A model generated the notes under the pieces. That model made no database searches, had not been told where the DNA came from, and worked only from the letters and a program-made list of their open reading frames with translations. Position numbers and translations under genes: made by a program. Shown piece by piece: positions 7,689 to 15,564 of a DNA stretch of 53,022 nt. The DNA lies in assembly GCF_900091315.1 (NCBI RefSeq), contig NZ_FLSP01000061.1:1-53022 (forward strand). The letters run 5' to 3'. Origin of the DNA: Streptomyces sp. DI166 (GTDB taxonomy: Bacteria; Actinomycetota; Actinomycetes; Streptomycetales; Streptomycetaceae). How positions within the stretch are numbered: the stretch's first letter is position 1; every line of letters starts with the position of its first letter.

Positions 7689-10163
7689 CTATCTCTGCTT
7701 GATCCTCAGGAACGTCACGGAGTTCGCCGGGAACGTGTACGTGAACTTCGCCGAGACCCCCGACAGCGTGGAGGTCACCGGGGTGACCGGGGTGTTCGTC
7801 TCACTGTTCACCGAGTCCGGCTCGCCCGCGATCGTGGTGACCCGGGCCCGGGAGGAGACCTTGGCGCCGCCCAGGTCGATCGCCGTACGGGCGTCGGCGG
7901 ACTGGGCGTTGACGACCTTGACGATCAGGTCCCCGGTGCCCCTGTCCTCGGTGACGACCTGGCGGAACGGCTCGGCGGGCTTGTCGTCGGTGAAGCTGCC
8001 CCACTCCTGGCCGTCGAGGTAGAGGGTGACCTGGCGGCCGCGCACCTTGATGTCGATGTCGTAGGCGCGGCCCGTCTCGATCGAACCGGCCTTGGAGATC
8101 AGCGTCGACTTGCCGCCGTCGACGGCCTGCTCGACCGCGGACTGGGTGTTGTTCCAGCCGCCCAGGTTCCACCAGTAGTAGTTGCCGGTGTCCTTGACCC
8201 CGAAGGCGACCAGGAAGCCCTCCTTGCCGGCCTTCTTGGTGGCCTTCACATGCAGGTCGTAGTCGTGCCAGCCGGCGTCTCCCGCGCTGACCATGGTGTT
8301 CTCGGCGGCCTCGTCGCTCTGCAGGTAGGCGCCGTCCTGGACGCTCCAGCTCCCCCCGCCGGTGTGCGTCCACCGGGAGGCGTCACCGGAGAAGTCGTCG
8401 CTGAGCAGTTCCGTCCCGTCCGCCGCGGTCACCCGCACGTCGTCGTAGGCCGCGCTGGTCGCCCAGGTCGACAGGCCGACGGCGCCGGTGATGGGGCCGC
8501 TGACGTCGGGCGTGCCGGTGGCTGTGGAGGGGACGACCCGGTCGCCGACGTTGTTCATGAACAGCTTCTGGACCTCGTAGTTGGCGGAGTTCCAGGAGGC
8601 GTGGTTGTTGAACCAGATCAGGTCCGGCCGCCACTGCACATAGTCCTCGTTGGCGAGCAGCGGGGCGTACGAGGCGAGCTTGACGACGTCCGCGTTGCGC
8701 TCCAGACCGGTCATGAACGCGGCTTCGGCGAGGGCGTTCTTGAGGGCGTTGCCCTGGGAGGCGTACTCGCCGAGGAAGACCTTGGGGCCGCCCCGGTCGT
8801 AGCTGTTGTAGCGGTCGTTGTTCTGCAGGAACCACTGCGGGCTGTTGTAGTAGTGCTCGTCGACCATGTCGACGTCGGCCTCGCGGTTGAGCTGCCAGGC
8901 GGTGTCGAAGGTCGAACCGGAGTCGTCCGGGCCGGAGTTGGAGACGACGGTGATGTCCGGGTACTCGGCCTCGATGGCTGCGCGGAACTTCTGGAAGCGG
9001 GCGAAGAACTCGCGCGGGAGGTTCTCCTCGTTGCCGACCGCGAGGTGGGTGAGCCCGAAGGGACTCGGGTGGCCCATCTCGGCGCGCTTCTTGCCCCAGG
9101 TGCTGGTGACGGGGCCGTTGGCGAACTCGATGAGGTCGAGGGTGTCCTGGATGTGCCGCTTGAGCAGGGCCTCGTCGTCGGTGGCGCGGTTCTGGCCGCA
9201 GCCGGTGACCAGGGCGGGCACGACGGGCAGCGGCATGGCGCCGATGTCCTCGGCGAAGCGGAAGTACTCGTAGTAGCCGAGTCCGTAACTCTGGTTGTAG
9301 CCCCAGAAGTTGGCGTTGGTGGCGCGCTCCTCCACCGGGCCGATGGTGTCCTTCCACTGGTAGGAGCGCTTGCGCTGCCAGTTCGAGGACTCGCTGTAGT
9401 CCTCCATGGAGCCGGTGTTGACCAGGCAGCCGCCGGGGAAGCGGACGAAGGCGGGGTTCAGAGCCTCGATCTTCTCGGCGAGGTCCTTGCGCAGACCGTT
9501 GCTCTGCCGTTTGTAGGTGTCGCGCGGGAACAGCGAGACCATGTCCAGCGCGGCGGCCCGGGTGGTGGCGACGGTGAGCCGGCCGTGGGAGCTGGTGCGG
9601 TTGGCGGTGAAGGTGGCGGTGTACCTCCTCCAGCCGCCGAGGACGCCGACCTGCCGGGCGGTGGCGAGGGTGCCCGCCGCGTCCTTCAGCCCGACGGTCA
9701 GGGTGCTGCCCTCCTCGGCGCGGGCCCACACCGAGAAGTCGTACCGTTTGCCCTTCTCCACCCGCAGACCGGTGTTGTACCCGGCGTTGGTGACGGCCGA
9801 ACCGGCGCTCAGGGCAAGGTAGTTGCGGTTGCGCTCGTTCAGGCGCCCGGAGTCGTCGCGGACCTCGGCGGAGCCGGAGACGGTCCAGGAGGTGAGCGGG
9901 GTGTAGGAGCCGTTGTCGGCGGTGGAGTACTCGAAGGACCGGTTCTGCACCAGCTCGGCGTAGAGCCCGCCGTCGGCGGCCCGGTTGATGTCCTCGAAGA
10001 AGACGCCGTACATCGTGTCGTCGATGGCCGCGCCCCGCCCGTTGGGGTCGACGGTGATCTCGTAGTCGATGACGTTCTCGGCGTGGGCGGGAGCGGGGAC
10101 GAGACCGGCCGCCAGCACGAGGGCGGTGACTGTCAGGCCGTATCTCCAGCGGGTGCGTGACAT
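7689..10163 (-). CDS. secreted GH51 alpha-L-arabinofuranosidase with carbohydrate-binding module
   Basis: 824 aa. It should remove alpha-L-arabinofuranosyl groups from arabinoxylan or arabinan outside the cell. A Sec-type signal peptide covers residues 1-28 (AHA cleavage). Residues about 85-215 form a CBM4/9-like domain within the family architecture; the TIM barrel follows with RFPGGCLV, the acid/base Glu in AVGNEEN (about E379) and the nucleophile Glu in FLGEYAS (about E466). A jelly-roll insert of the LamG/DUF1080 type lies at about 580-720 (GNYYWWNLGGWNN), before the C-terminal beta domain. A GGAG site precedes the ATG. TTCGAA repeats upstream suggest sugar-responsive repression. Confidence 0.92.
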   Translation of the reverse strand: MSRTRWRYGLTVTALVLAAGLVPAPAHAENVIDYEITVDPNGRGAAIDDTMYGVFFEDINRAADGGLYAELVQNRSFEYSTADNGSYTPLTSWTVSGSAEVRDDSGRLNERNRNYLALSAGSAVTNAGYNTGLRVEKGKRYDFSVWARAEEGSTLTVGLKDAAGTLATARQVGVLGGWRRYTATFTANRTSSHGRLTVATTRAAALDMVSLFPRDTYKRQSNGLRKDLAEKIEALNPAFVRFPGGCLVNTGSMEDYSESSNWQRKRSYQWKDTIGPVEERATNANFWGYNQSYGLGYYEYFRFAEDIGAMPLPVVPALVTGCGQNRATDDEALLKRHIQDTLDLIEFANGPVTSTWGKKRAEMGHPSPFGLTHLAVGNEENLPREFFARFQKFRAAIEAEYPDITVVSNSGPDDSGSTFDTAWQLNREADVDMVDEHYYNSPQWFLQNNDRYNSYDRGGPKVFLGEYASQGNALKNALAEAAFMTGLERNADVVKLASYAPLLANEDYVQWRPDLIWFNNHASWNSANYEVQKLFMNNVGDRVVPSTATGTPDVSGPITGAVGLSTWATSAAYDDVRVTAADGTELLSDDFSGDASRWTHTGGGSWSVQDGAYLQSDEAAENTMVSAGDAGWHDYDLHVKATKKAGKEGFLVAFGVKDTGNYYWWNLGGWNNTQSAVEQAVDGGKSTLISKAGSIETGRAYDIDIKVRGRQVTLYLDGQEWGSFTDDKPAEPFRQVVTEDRGTGDLIVKVVNAQSADARTAIDLGGAKVSSRARVTTIAGEPDSVNSETNTPVTPVTSTLSGVSAKFTYTFPANSVTFLRIKQR

Positions 10164-10184
10164 GGATACTCCGCGGCTCGATTG

Positions 10185-10217
10185 TTCGAAATATCAGACA
10201 CTGATCAGCACTTCGAA
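10185..10217 (-). promoter_or_regulatory. candidate operator upstream of the arabinofuranosidase gene
   Basis: Two TTCGAA palindromes (10185-10190, 10212-10217) have centres 27 bases apart and flank TCAGACACTGA (10194-10204), itself an inverted repeat with a 3-base loop. The cluster begins 22 bases before the gene, in promoter position. The binding protein is unknown; a LacI- or GntR-type sugar regulator is a guess. Confidence 0.45.
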
Positions 10218-10300
10218 CGGCAAGATAGGGAGGAGGATCAAGAGCGTCAACGGGTCGCGCCGCACCGAAAGTGTCGGAAGTCGGTGGAGGGAAGGCAGGG

Positions 10301-10762
10301 ATGGGCGAGTTCTGGCCAGTCGCGGATGTCCTGGCCTATCTGGCCGGGAGCTGGCATACCGAGCGCTCCGTGCGGGATCTCGCCAGCGAGGAGTCGGGGC
10401 ACTTCTCCGGTACGACGGTTTTCGGCCCTCTCGACGAGGGCGGGCTGCTGTCCCGGGAATCCGGCACGTTCACCTGGCAGGGGGTGCCCCGGCCCGCCGA
10501 GCGGACGCTCCGGTACCGGGCGGGGAGCACGCCGGGCACGGCCGACGTCCGCTTCGCCGACGGCCGCCCCTTCCACGGCCTCGACCTGACCTCGGGCCGC
10601 CACACGGCCGATCATCCGTGCGCGGCGGACCTGTACCGCGGGGAGTTCACCGTCCTCGGCGAGGACCGCTGGCGGTCGGTGTGGCGGGTGCGCGGACCCG
10701 CGAAGGACCTGGTCCTCACCACCGACTACACCCGGGAGCCCGCCGCCGCGCTACGCCCGTGA
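10301..10762 (+). CDS. DUF6314-like protein
   Basis: 153 aa, soluble, no signal peptide. The pattern LAGSWHTERSVRD...GHFSGTTVF...LLSRESGTFTWQG...YRGEFTVL...WRVRGPAKDLVLTTDYTR is that of the small beta-barrel proteins currently called DUF6314; the biochemical role is unknown. The fold resembles a lipocalin-like ligand binder (inference from the repeated beta-strand pattern). The ATG at 10301 follows GGAGGGAAGG; an in-frame GTG at 10271 lacks such a site. The 3' end overlaps the convergent next gene by 12 bases. Confidence 0.75.
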   Translation: MGEFWPVADVLAYLAGSWHTERSVRDLASEESGHFSGTTVFGPLDEGGLLSRESGTFTWQGVPRPAERTLRYRAGSTPGTADVRFADGRPFHGLDLTSGRHTADHPCAADLYRGEFTVLGEDRWRSVWRVRGPAKDLVLTTDYTREPAAALRP

Positions 10763-11344
10763 GGTCAGGGCCGAGGCCGCGTCGAAACGGAGGTTCCAGC
10801 GGCCGCCCAGACCGGTGACCGTCGTCGTGGACAGCGGGCGGACGTCGATGCTCCAGTACGTCGCGGGCGGCGCCTTCAGGGCGTACACCAGGGCGGCGCG
10901 GATAACCGACGGCTCGGCCACGGCAACCACGCGGCAGCCGTCCTCCAGCGGGCGGGTCTCCAGCCAGTTGCCGACCCGGGAGATGAACGACAGCAGGGAC
11001 TCGCCGCCGTGCGGGGTGGCGCGCGGGTCCGCGAGCCAGGCGTCCACGGCCGCCGGTTCGCAGGCCATCGCCTCGCCGAGGGTCAGCCCGCGCCAGCGGC
11101 CCATGTCGCAGTCGCGCAGCGCCGGCTGCACCAGCGGGGCGAAGCCGAGGGCGTCGCCGGTAGCGCGGCTGCGCGGGGTGGGTGAGCAGTAACGCAGGTC
11201 AGCGGCGGCCAGAGACATCAGGTCCCAGGCGGAGCGCTGCACCTCGTCCCAGCCGGCCTGGTCCAGCGGCCGGTCGTCCTGGAAGCGCTCGGCCAGCAGC
11301 GAGCTGCTGCGCGCGGCGGCGACGAAGGTGACCCGAAGTGCCAT
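10751..11344 (-). CDS. histidine-phosphatase-fold protein lacking catalytic histidines
   Basis: 197 aa. The overall pattern is that of the phosphoglycerate mutase-like superfamily: an N-terminal strand, CSPTPRSRATGDAL, DCDMGRWRGLTLGEA, PHGGESLLSFISRVGNWL, then a C-terminal strand. However the normal RHG motif of the first strand is replaced by AAA (FVAAARSSS), and the second catalytic His of the usual SHGGVIR motif is replaced (AVAEPSVIR). The protein is therefore probably inactive as a phosphatase and may bind a ligand or act as a regulator. No pathway is suggested by the neighbours. The reading frame is intact, so this is a diverged protein, not a decaying gene. Confidence 0.8.
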   Translation of the reverse strand: MALRVTFVAAARSSSLLAERFQDDRPLDQAGWDEVQRSAWDLMSLAAADLRYCSPTPRSRATGDALGFAPLVQPALRDCDMGRWRGLTLGEAMACEPAAVDAWLADPRATPHGGESLLSFISRVGNWLETRPLEDGCRVVAVAEPSVIRAALVYALKAPPATYWSIDVRPLSTTTVTGLGGRWNLRFDAASALTSRA

Positions 11345-11490
11345 GCGGCGATGGTCAGCCCGCGAAGTCCGCTGGTCAATAGGCGTTACCAGGGAGTTAC
11401 CCAGGGTACCGGAATGCTTACTTCCAGGTCAGGACCAGCCGGACGAACCGTCAAAAATCGTCTCGCAAACGGCGTCTGCTCGCGAGGGCG

Positions 11491-12930
11491 TCAACCGGCT
11501 CCCGCCTCCGCCCAGGCCGCCCTCAGCCGCCGCACCCCCTCGGCGATCTCCCCCGTGCCCGCCACCGCCGCGAAGCTGAGCCGCACATGGGCCGCCGGTG
11601 GCTCGGCGCTGAAGTACGGGCGGCCCGGGGTGAGCGCCACGCCCGCGCGCAGGGCGGCCGCCGTCAGCGCGGCCTCGTCGGTGCCGTCCGGCAGGCGCAG
11701 CCAGAGGTGGTAGCCGCCGGAGGGGATGTGCGGCAGGGCCACTCCGGGCAGTTCGGTCAGCAGCGCGCCCGTCATCGCCTCCCGGCGCAGCCGCAGCTCC
11801 GCGGAGACCGCCCGCAGATGGCGGGGCCAGGCGGGCGAGCCGACCAGTTCCAGCGCGGCCTCCTGGAGCGGGCGGGGCACGAAGAAGGTGTCGACCACCT
11901 GGATGGCCCGCAGCCGCTCCAGCACCGGCCCGCGGGCGGCCAGCGCGCCGACCCGGAAGCTGGGTGAGGTCGCCTTGGTCAGGGAGGCGACATGCACCAC
12001 GACTCCGTCCGGGTCGTCGGCGGCCAGCGGACGCGGCAGGGGCCCCGAGTCCTCGTGCACCAGCCGCCGCACGAAGTCGTCCTCGATCACGAAGGCGCCG
12101 GCCTCGCGGGCGATGCGCAGCACCTGCGCGCGGCGGTCGGGGGCGAGGACCGCGCCGGTGGGGTTCTGGAAGAGCGGCTGGCAGACGAGAACCCGGGCGC
12201 CGGTGGCGCGGAAGGCGTCGGCGAGCAGGGCCGGGCGCACCCCGTCCCGGTCCACCGGGACGGGCACCGGGCGCAGGCCAGCCGCACGGGCGATGGCCAG
12301 CATGCCGGGGTAGGTCGGCGACTCCACCAGGACGGGGGCGCCGGGCGGCGCCAGCGCGCGCAGGGCGGTGGTCAGCGCGGCCTGGCCACCGGAGGTGATC
12401 AGCACCTCGGCCGCGCCCACGGCGCCGCCGATGCCGCGCGCGAACCACTCGCGCAGCTCCGGCAGCCCTTCCATGGGCGGTCTGCCCCAGGCGCCGGGGC
12501 GTCGTCCGGCGCGGGAGAGCGCCGCCGCCATGGCCCGCTCGGGCTGGAGGGAGGGGTGCAGATAGCCGCCGTTGAACTCGATCACGCCGGGCGGCGGGGC
12601 GGCCAGCGAGACCAGCACTCCGGAGGCGTCCACCGAGCGCGGCACCGACTCGGCGGCACCGGCCGCGCTGAGTGCGACCTCCTGCCAGGAGGTGTCCCCG
12701 GCGGGTTCCGCCTCGGCGCGCGGGCGGGCGCGGAAGGCCCCGGCGCCGGGCCGGGTCACCACCAGTCCCTCGGCGGCGAGTTGGGCCAGGGCCCGGGAGA
12801 CGGTCACCGGGCTCACCCGGTACCGCTCGACCAGGGCCCGGCTCGACGGGAGCTTTCCACCATAGGAGTAGCGGTCGAGTTCCCGCCGCAGCCTGTCCGC
12901 CAGTTCAGCGACGCTGCTACGCTCTTGCAT
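11491..12930 (-). CDS. MocR-type GntR regulator with aminotransferase domain
   Basis: 479 aa. The N-terminal GntR winged helix (about residues 7-67; KLPSSRALVERYRVSPVTVSRAL) is followed by a fold-type I aminotransferase-like domain (about 110-475). PLP-binding features are present: SGGQAALTTALRAL, QPLFQNPTG, and SLTKATSPSFRVG with the Lys (about K319). Proteins of this class sense amino acids or PLP-linked metabolites and usually control a divergent gene. That gene here is an EamA exporter whose start codon shares two bases with this one. The ATG at 12930 begins immediately before the conserved helix, and no ribosome site is seen, so the mRNA may be leaderless. Confidence 0.92.
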   Translation of the reverse strand: MQERSSVAELADRLRRELDRYSYGGKLPSSRALVERYRVSPVTVSRALAQLAAEGLVVTRPGAGAFRARPRAEAEPAGDTSWQEVALSAAGAAESVPRSVDASGVLVSLAAPPPGVIEFNGGYLHPSLQPERAMAAALSRAGRRPGAWGRPPMEGLPELREWFARGIGGAVGAAEVLITSGGQAALTTALRALAPPGAPVLVESPTYPGMLAIARAAGLRPVPVPVDRDGVRPALLADAFRATGARVLVCQPLFQNPTGAVLAPDRRAQVLRIAREAGAFVIEDDFVRRLVHEDSGPLPRPLAADDPDGVVVHVASLTKATSPSFRVGALAARGPVLERLRAIQVVDTFFVPRPLQEAALELVGSPAWPRHLRAVSAELRLRREAMTGALLTELPGVALPHIPSGGYHLWLRLPDGTDEAALTAAALRAGVALTPGRPYFSAEPPAAHVRLSFAAVAGTGEIAEGVRRLRAAWAEAGAG

Positions 12931-12946
12931 GAGAGCACAGAGTAGC
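12916..12946. promoter_or_regulatory. bidirectional start region of MocR regulator and EamA gene
   Basis: The minus-strand ATG (12928-12930) and plus-strand ATG (12929-12931) overlap by two bases. Arms GCTAC (12916-12920) and GTAGC (12942-12946) form an inverted repeat centred on the starts, with CTCT and AGAG inside. A TACGCT lies 5 bases before the plus ATG, and a minus-strand TACTCT lies 8 bases before the minus ATG. These are plausible -10 boxes for two leaderless mRNAs. Confidence 0.55.
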
Positions 12947-13867
12947 GCTACCGCACCGAGCACGATAGCGGTCGACACCGTCACGGACGGCACCCCCAGC
13001 GCCGCCAGGGCCCCCGCCGCCGGGACCCTCCTCGCCACGCTCGGCGTGACCGCGTTCTCCCTCACCTTCCCCGCCACCGCCTGGGGCCTGGAGGGCTTCG
13101 GGCCCTGGTCGCTGGTGGCCGTGCGCAGCGTGCTGGCCACCCTGATCGCCGGCGGCTGTCTGCTGGTGCTGCGGGTGCCGCTGCCGGACCGCCGCCACTG
13201 GACGGGGCTGGCGGTCGTGGCGACCGGGGTGGTGATCGGCTTCCCGCTGCTGACCACGCTCGCCCTGCAGACCTCCACCACCGCGCACGCGGCCGTGGTG
13301 GTCGGCCTGCTCCCGCTGACCACCGCCGCCTTCGCCGCCCTGCGCACCGGCACCCGCCCCTCGCGCACCTTCTGGGCGGCGGCCCTGGCCGGTGCCGCCG
13401 CGGTGGTCGCCTTCACCGTGCAGCAGAGCGGCGGCGCCCTCACCGCGGCCGATCTGTATCTCTTCGGCGCGCTGCTGATCTGCGCCGCCGGTTACACCGA
13501 GGGCGGCAGGCTGGCCCGGGTCATGCCGGGCTGGCAGGTGGCCGGTTGGGCGCTGGTGCTGTGTCTGCCGCTCACCCTGCCCGGCGCGGTGCTGGCCCTG
13601 ACGTACGAGCCCGTCTCGCTCACCGCGCACAGCGTCACCGGGCTGCTGTGGGTGGCGGCCGGTTCGCAGTTCCTCGGACTGGTGGTCTGGTACCGGGGCA
13701 TGGCGGCCATCGGGGTGCCGAAGGCCAGCCAGTTGCAGTTGGCCCAGCCCCTGCTCACACTGGTGTGGTCGGTGCTGCTGCTGGGCGAGACGCTGACCGT
13801 GGCGGCACCGCTGACGGCAGCGGCGGTACTCGTCTGCATCGCCGTCACCCAACGGGCCCGCGGCTGA
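12929..13867 (+). CDS. EamA/DMT-family transporter
   Basis: 312 aa integral membrane protein with about ten hydrophobic segments and two EamA repeats (about residues 30-155 and 170-305). The second repeat ends with GVPKASQLQLAQPLLTLVWSVLLLGE, a typical EamA motif. Members export amino acids or other small metabolites. The divergent MocR-type regulator probably controls it in response to the substrate. No ribosome site precedes the ATG. The N-terminal 30 residues are hydrophilic and poorly conserved in this family, so a start further downstream cannot be excluded. Confidence 0.88.
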   Translation: MRAQSSATAPSTIAVDTVTDGTPSAARAPAAGTLLATLGVTAFSLTFPATAWGLEGFGPWSLVAVRSVLATLIAGGCLLVLRVPLPDRRHWTGLAVVATGVVIGFPLLTTLALQTSTTAHAAVVVGLLPLTTAAFAALRTGTRPSRTFWAAALAGAAAVVAFTVQQSGGALTAADLYLFGALLICAAGYTEGGRLARVMPGWQVAGWALVLCLPLTLPGAVLALTYEPVSLTAHSVTGLLWVAAGSQFLGLVVWYRGMAAIGVPKASQLQLAQPLLTLVWSVLLLGETLTVAAPLTAAAVLVCIAVTQRARG

Positions 13868-13965
13868 CCGGGCCCGGCCCGTACGACCCACTTCCCACCG
13901 CCGCGCCGGGCCGTAAACTCAAGGCCACGGACCGCTGCTTCCGCTCTTCGCTGAGGAGGCCCCAG

Positions 13966-14163
13966 ATGCGTGCAACCGTGGGCGACCAGCTTGTCCAGCA
14001 CGGCAGGGTGGTCGGACAGCACGACAAGGTCGGCGAGATCGTCGAAGTCCTCGGCCAGGAGGGCAATCCCCCGTACCGCGTCCGCTTCGAGGACGGGCAC
14101 GAGGGTCTGTGCTCACCCGGCCCGGACACCGAGATCCGGCACAAGGAGATCCGCCCGATGTAG
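13966..14163 (+). CDS. DUF1918 domain protein
   Basis: 65 aa. Small SH3-like beta-barrel protein of the DUF1918 family: MRATVGDQLVQHGRVVG, then RVRFEDGHEGLCSPGPD, with a C-terminal basic IRHKEIRPM. A GAGGAGG ribosome site precedes the ATG. Function is unknown. Its stop codon is one base from the stop of the convergent next gene. Confidence 0.85.
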   Translation: MRATVGDQLVQHGRVVGQHDKVGEIVEVLGQEGNPPYRVRFEDGHEGLCSPGPDTEIRHKEIRPM

Positions 14164-14164
14164 G

Positions 14165-15391
14165 TCAGCGCGGGGCCCGCGCCGGCTGCTGGTAGTGGTC
14201 GGCGACCACCCGCGCCATGGCCCCGATCCGGTCCTGCGCCACCTCCCGGGCGGCGAAGAAGACGTGGCCGCGTGCCTCCGGGTGATTCCTGGCGAGCGTG
14301 AGATGCCGTGACAGCTCGTCGGGTTGCTGCCAGGCCGCGGCCTGCGCCGGGTCGCCCGCCCGGTACAGCGCCTCGCCGAGGTACAGCTTCGTCCGGGTGC
14401 CCCGGACCGTCCGCGCCCACCAGGGCAGCAGGACGCCGTAGTCGGCGGGGGCGTTGCCGATGTGCCAGTACAGCTGCGGGCAGATGTAGTCCAGCCAGTT
14501 CTCGCGGACCCACTTGCGGGTGTCCGCGTAGAGGTCGTCGTACGCCTGGAGCGCCCGGGTGTCGGAGCCGAGCGGGTCGGTGCCCGCGTTGCGCCACACC
14601 CCGAAGGGACTGATCCCGAACCGGGTCCCCGGCCGGACCTGCTTGATCCGGGCGGACATCTCGGAGACCAGCAGATCGACGTTGTCGCGCCGCCAGGCGG
14701 CCCGGGTGGGGAAGCCGCCGCCGTAGCGGTCGTAGGCGGCCTGGTCGTCGAAGGTCTGGCCCGCGACCGGATACGGGTAGAAGTAGTCGTCGAAGTGGAC
14801 GGCGTCCACGGGGTAGCGGCGGACCGCGTCCAGCATCGCGTCCTGCACGAAGGCGCGGACCTCGGGCAGCCCCGGGTTGTAGTAGAGCTTGCCGCCGTAG
14901 GTGACCACCCAGTCCGGGTGGCGCCGGGCGGGGTGGCCGGCCGCCAGGCGGGTGGGGTCGGTGTGGTTGGCGATCCGGTACGGGTTGAACCAGGCGTGCA
15001 GTTCCAGACCACGCGCGTGCGCCTCCCGCACCGCCGTGCCGAGCGGGTCCCAGCCGGGCGCCGCGCCCTGGGTGCCGGTGAGCACGGCCGACCAGGGCTC
15101 GTACGGGGAGGGCCACAGCGCGTCGGCGGTGGGCCGCACCTGGAGAATCACCGTGTTCAGCCGGCGCCGTACCGCCGTGTCGAGGTGGGCGGTCAGCTCG
15201 GCGCGCTGGGCCGCCGCGCTCAGACCCGCCCGGGACGGCCAGTCCCGGTTGGCGACGGTCGCCACCCACATGCCCCGCATCTCGCCGCCGTGCATCCGCC
15301 GGTGCGCCTGCGGCGCCGCGGACGCTCTCGGCCCTGTCGCCAGCGTCGCCAACGCGGCCAGGGCGAAGGCCCGGCGTGTGACTCGGCCCAT
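14165..15391 (-). CDS. secreted glycosyl hydrolase-like 10 (DUF187/GHL10) protein
   Basis: 408 aa. The N-terminus MGRVTRRAFALAALATLATG followed by ASA is an export signal, possibly Tat (RVTRRAF). The mature part begins with the family motif EMRGMWVATVANRDWPS and continues with LNTVILQVRPTADALWPS, LHAWFNPYR, DAVHFDDYFYPYP, FGISPFGVWRN and ICPQLYWHIG, all characteristic of YddW-like GHL10 proteins with a TIM-barrel fold. Acidic residues in VHFDDY are catalytic candidates. The substrate is probably a cell-wall or extracellular glycan; this is inferred from distant relatives. Confidence 0.87.
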   Translation of the reverse strand: MGRVTRRAFALAALATLATGPRASAAPQAHRRMHGGEMRGMWVATVANRDWPSRAGLSAAAQRAELTAHLDTAVRRRLNTVILQVRPTADALWPSPYEPWSAVLTGTQGAAPGWDPLGTAVREAHARGLELHAWFNPYRIANHTDPTRLAAGHPARRHPDWVVTYGGKLYYNPGLPEVRAFVQDAMLDAVRRYPVDAVHFDDYFYPYPVAGQTFDDQAAYDRYGGGFPTRAAWRRDNVDLLVSEMSARIKQVRPGTRFGISPFGVWRNAGTDPLGSDTRALQAYDDLYADTRKWVRENWLDYICPQLYWHIGNAPADYGVLLPWWARTVRGTRTKLYLGEALYRAGDPAQAAAWQQPDELSRHLTLARNHPEARGHVFFAAREVAQDRIGAMARVVADHYQQPARAPR

Positions 15392-15481
15392 TGCTCAGCA
15401 CCCCCAACTGCACTGCGGATCCGCACCGTCACGGACCGTCCTCGCGCCTCAGGATGCCCCACCCCGCTGATCGATCATCGA

Positions 15482-15493
15482 TACTTGGGAGTA
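15482..15493 (+). promoter_or_regulatory. small inverted repeat upstream of 3-hydroxybutyryl-CoA dehydrogenase
   Basis: TACTTGGGAGTA has 4-base arms TACT/AGTA around TGGG, 72 bases before the gene. TetR regulators of acyl-CoA genes in actinobacteria often use short TACT...AGTA palindromes, so it is an operator candidate only. Confidence 0.25.
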
Positions 15494-15564
15494 ACGTGCA
15501 CGAACGGAGCAGGCACCGGGACCCGGACGACCTGCCACAGCCGTAAGACAGCGAAAGGGACGAT

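Noticed and set aside
7653..10160. An 835-codon open frame opposite the arabinofuranosidase
   Set aside because: Repetitive Gly/Val/Asp/Glu-rich translation typical of the reverse frame of a GC-rich gene; no domain recognised.
12930..13443. Upstream extension of the MocR regulator to 650 residues
   Set aside because: The extension is antisense to the EamA transporter and has no conserved sequence; the HTH begins right after the ATG at 12930.
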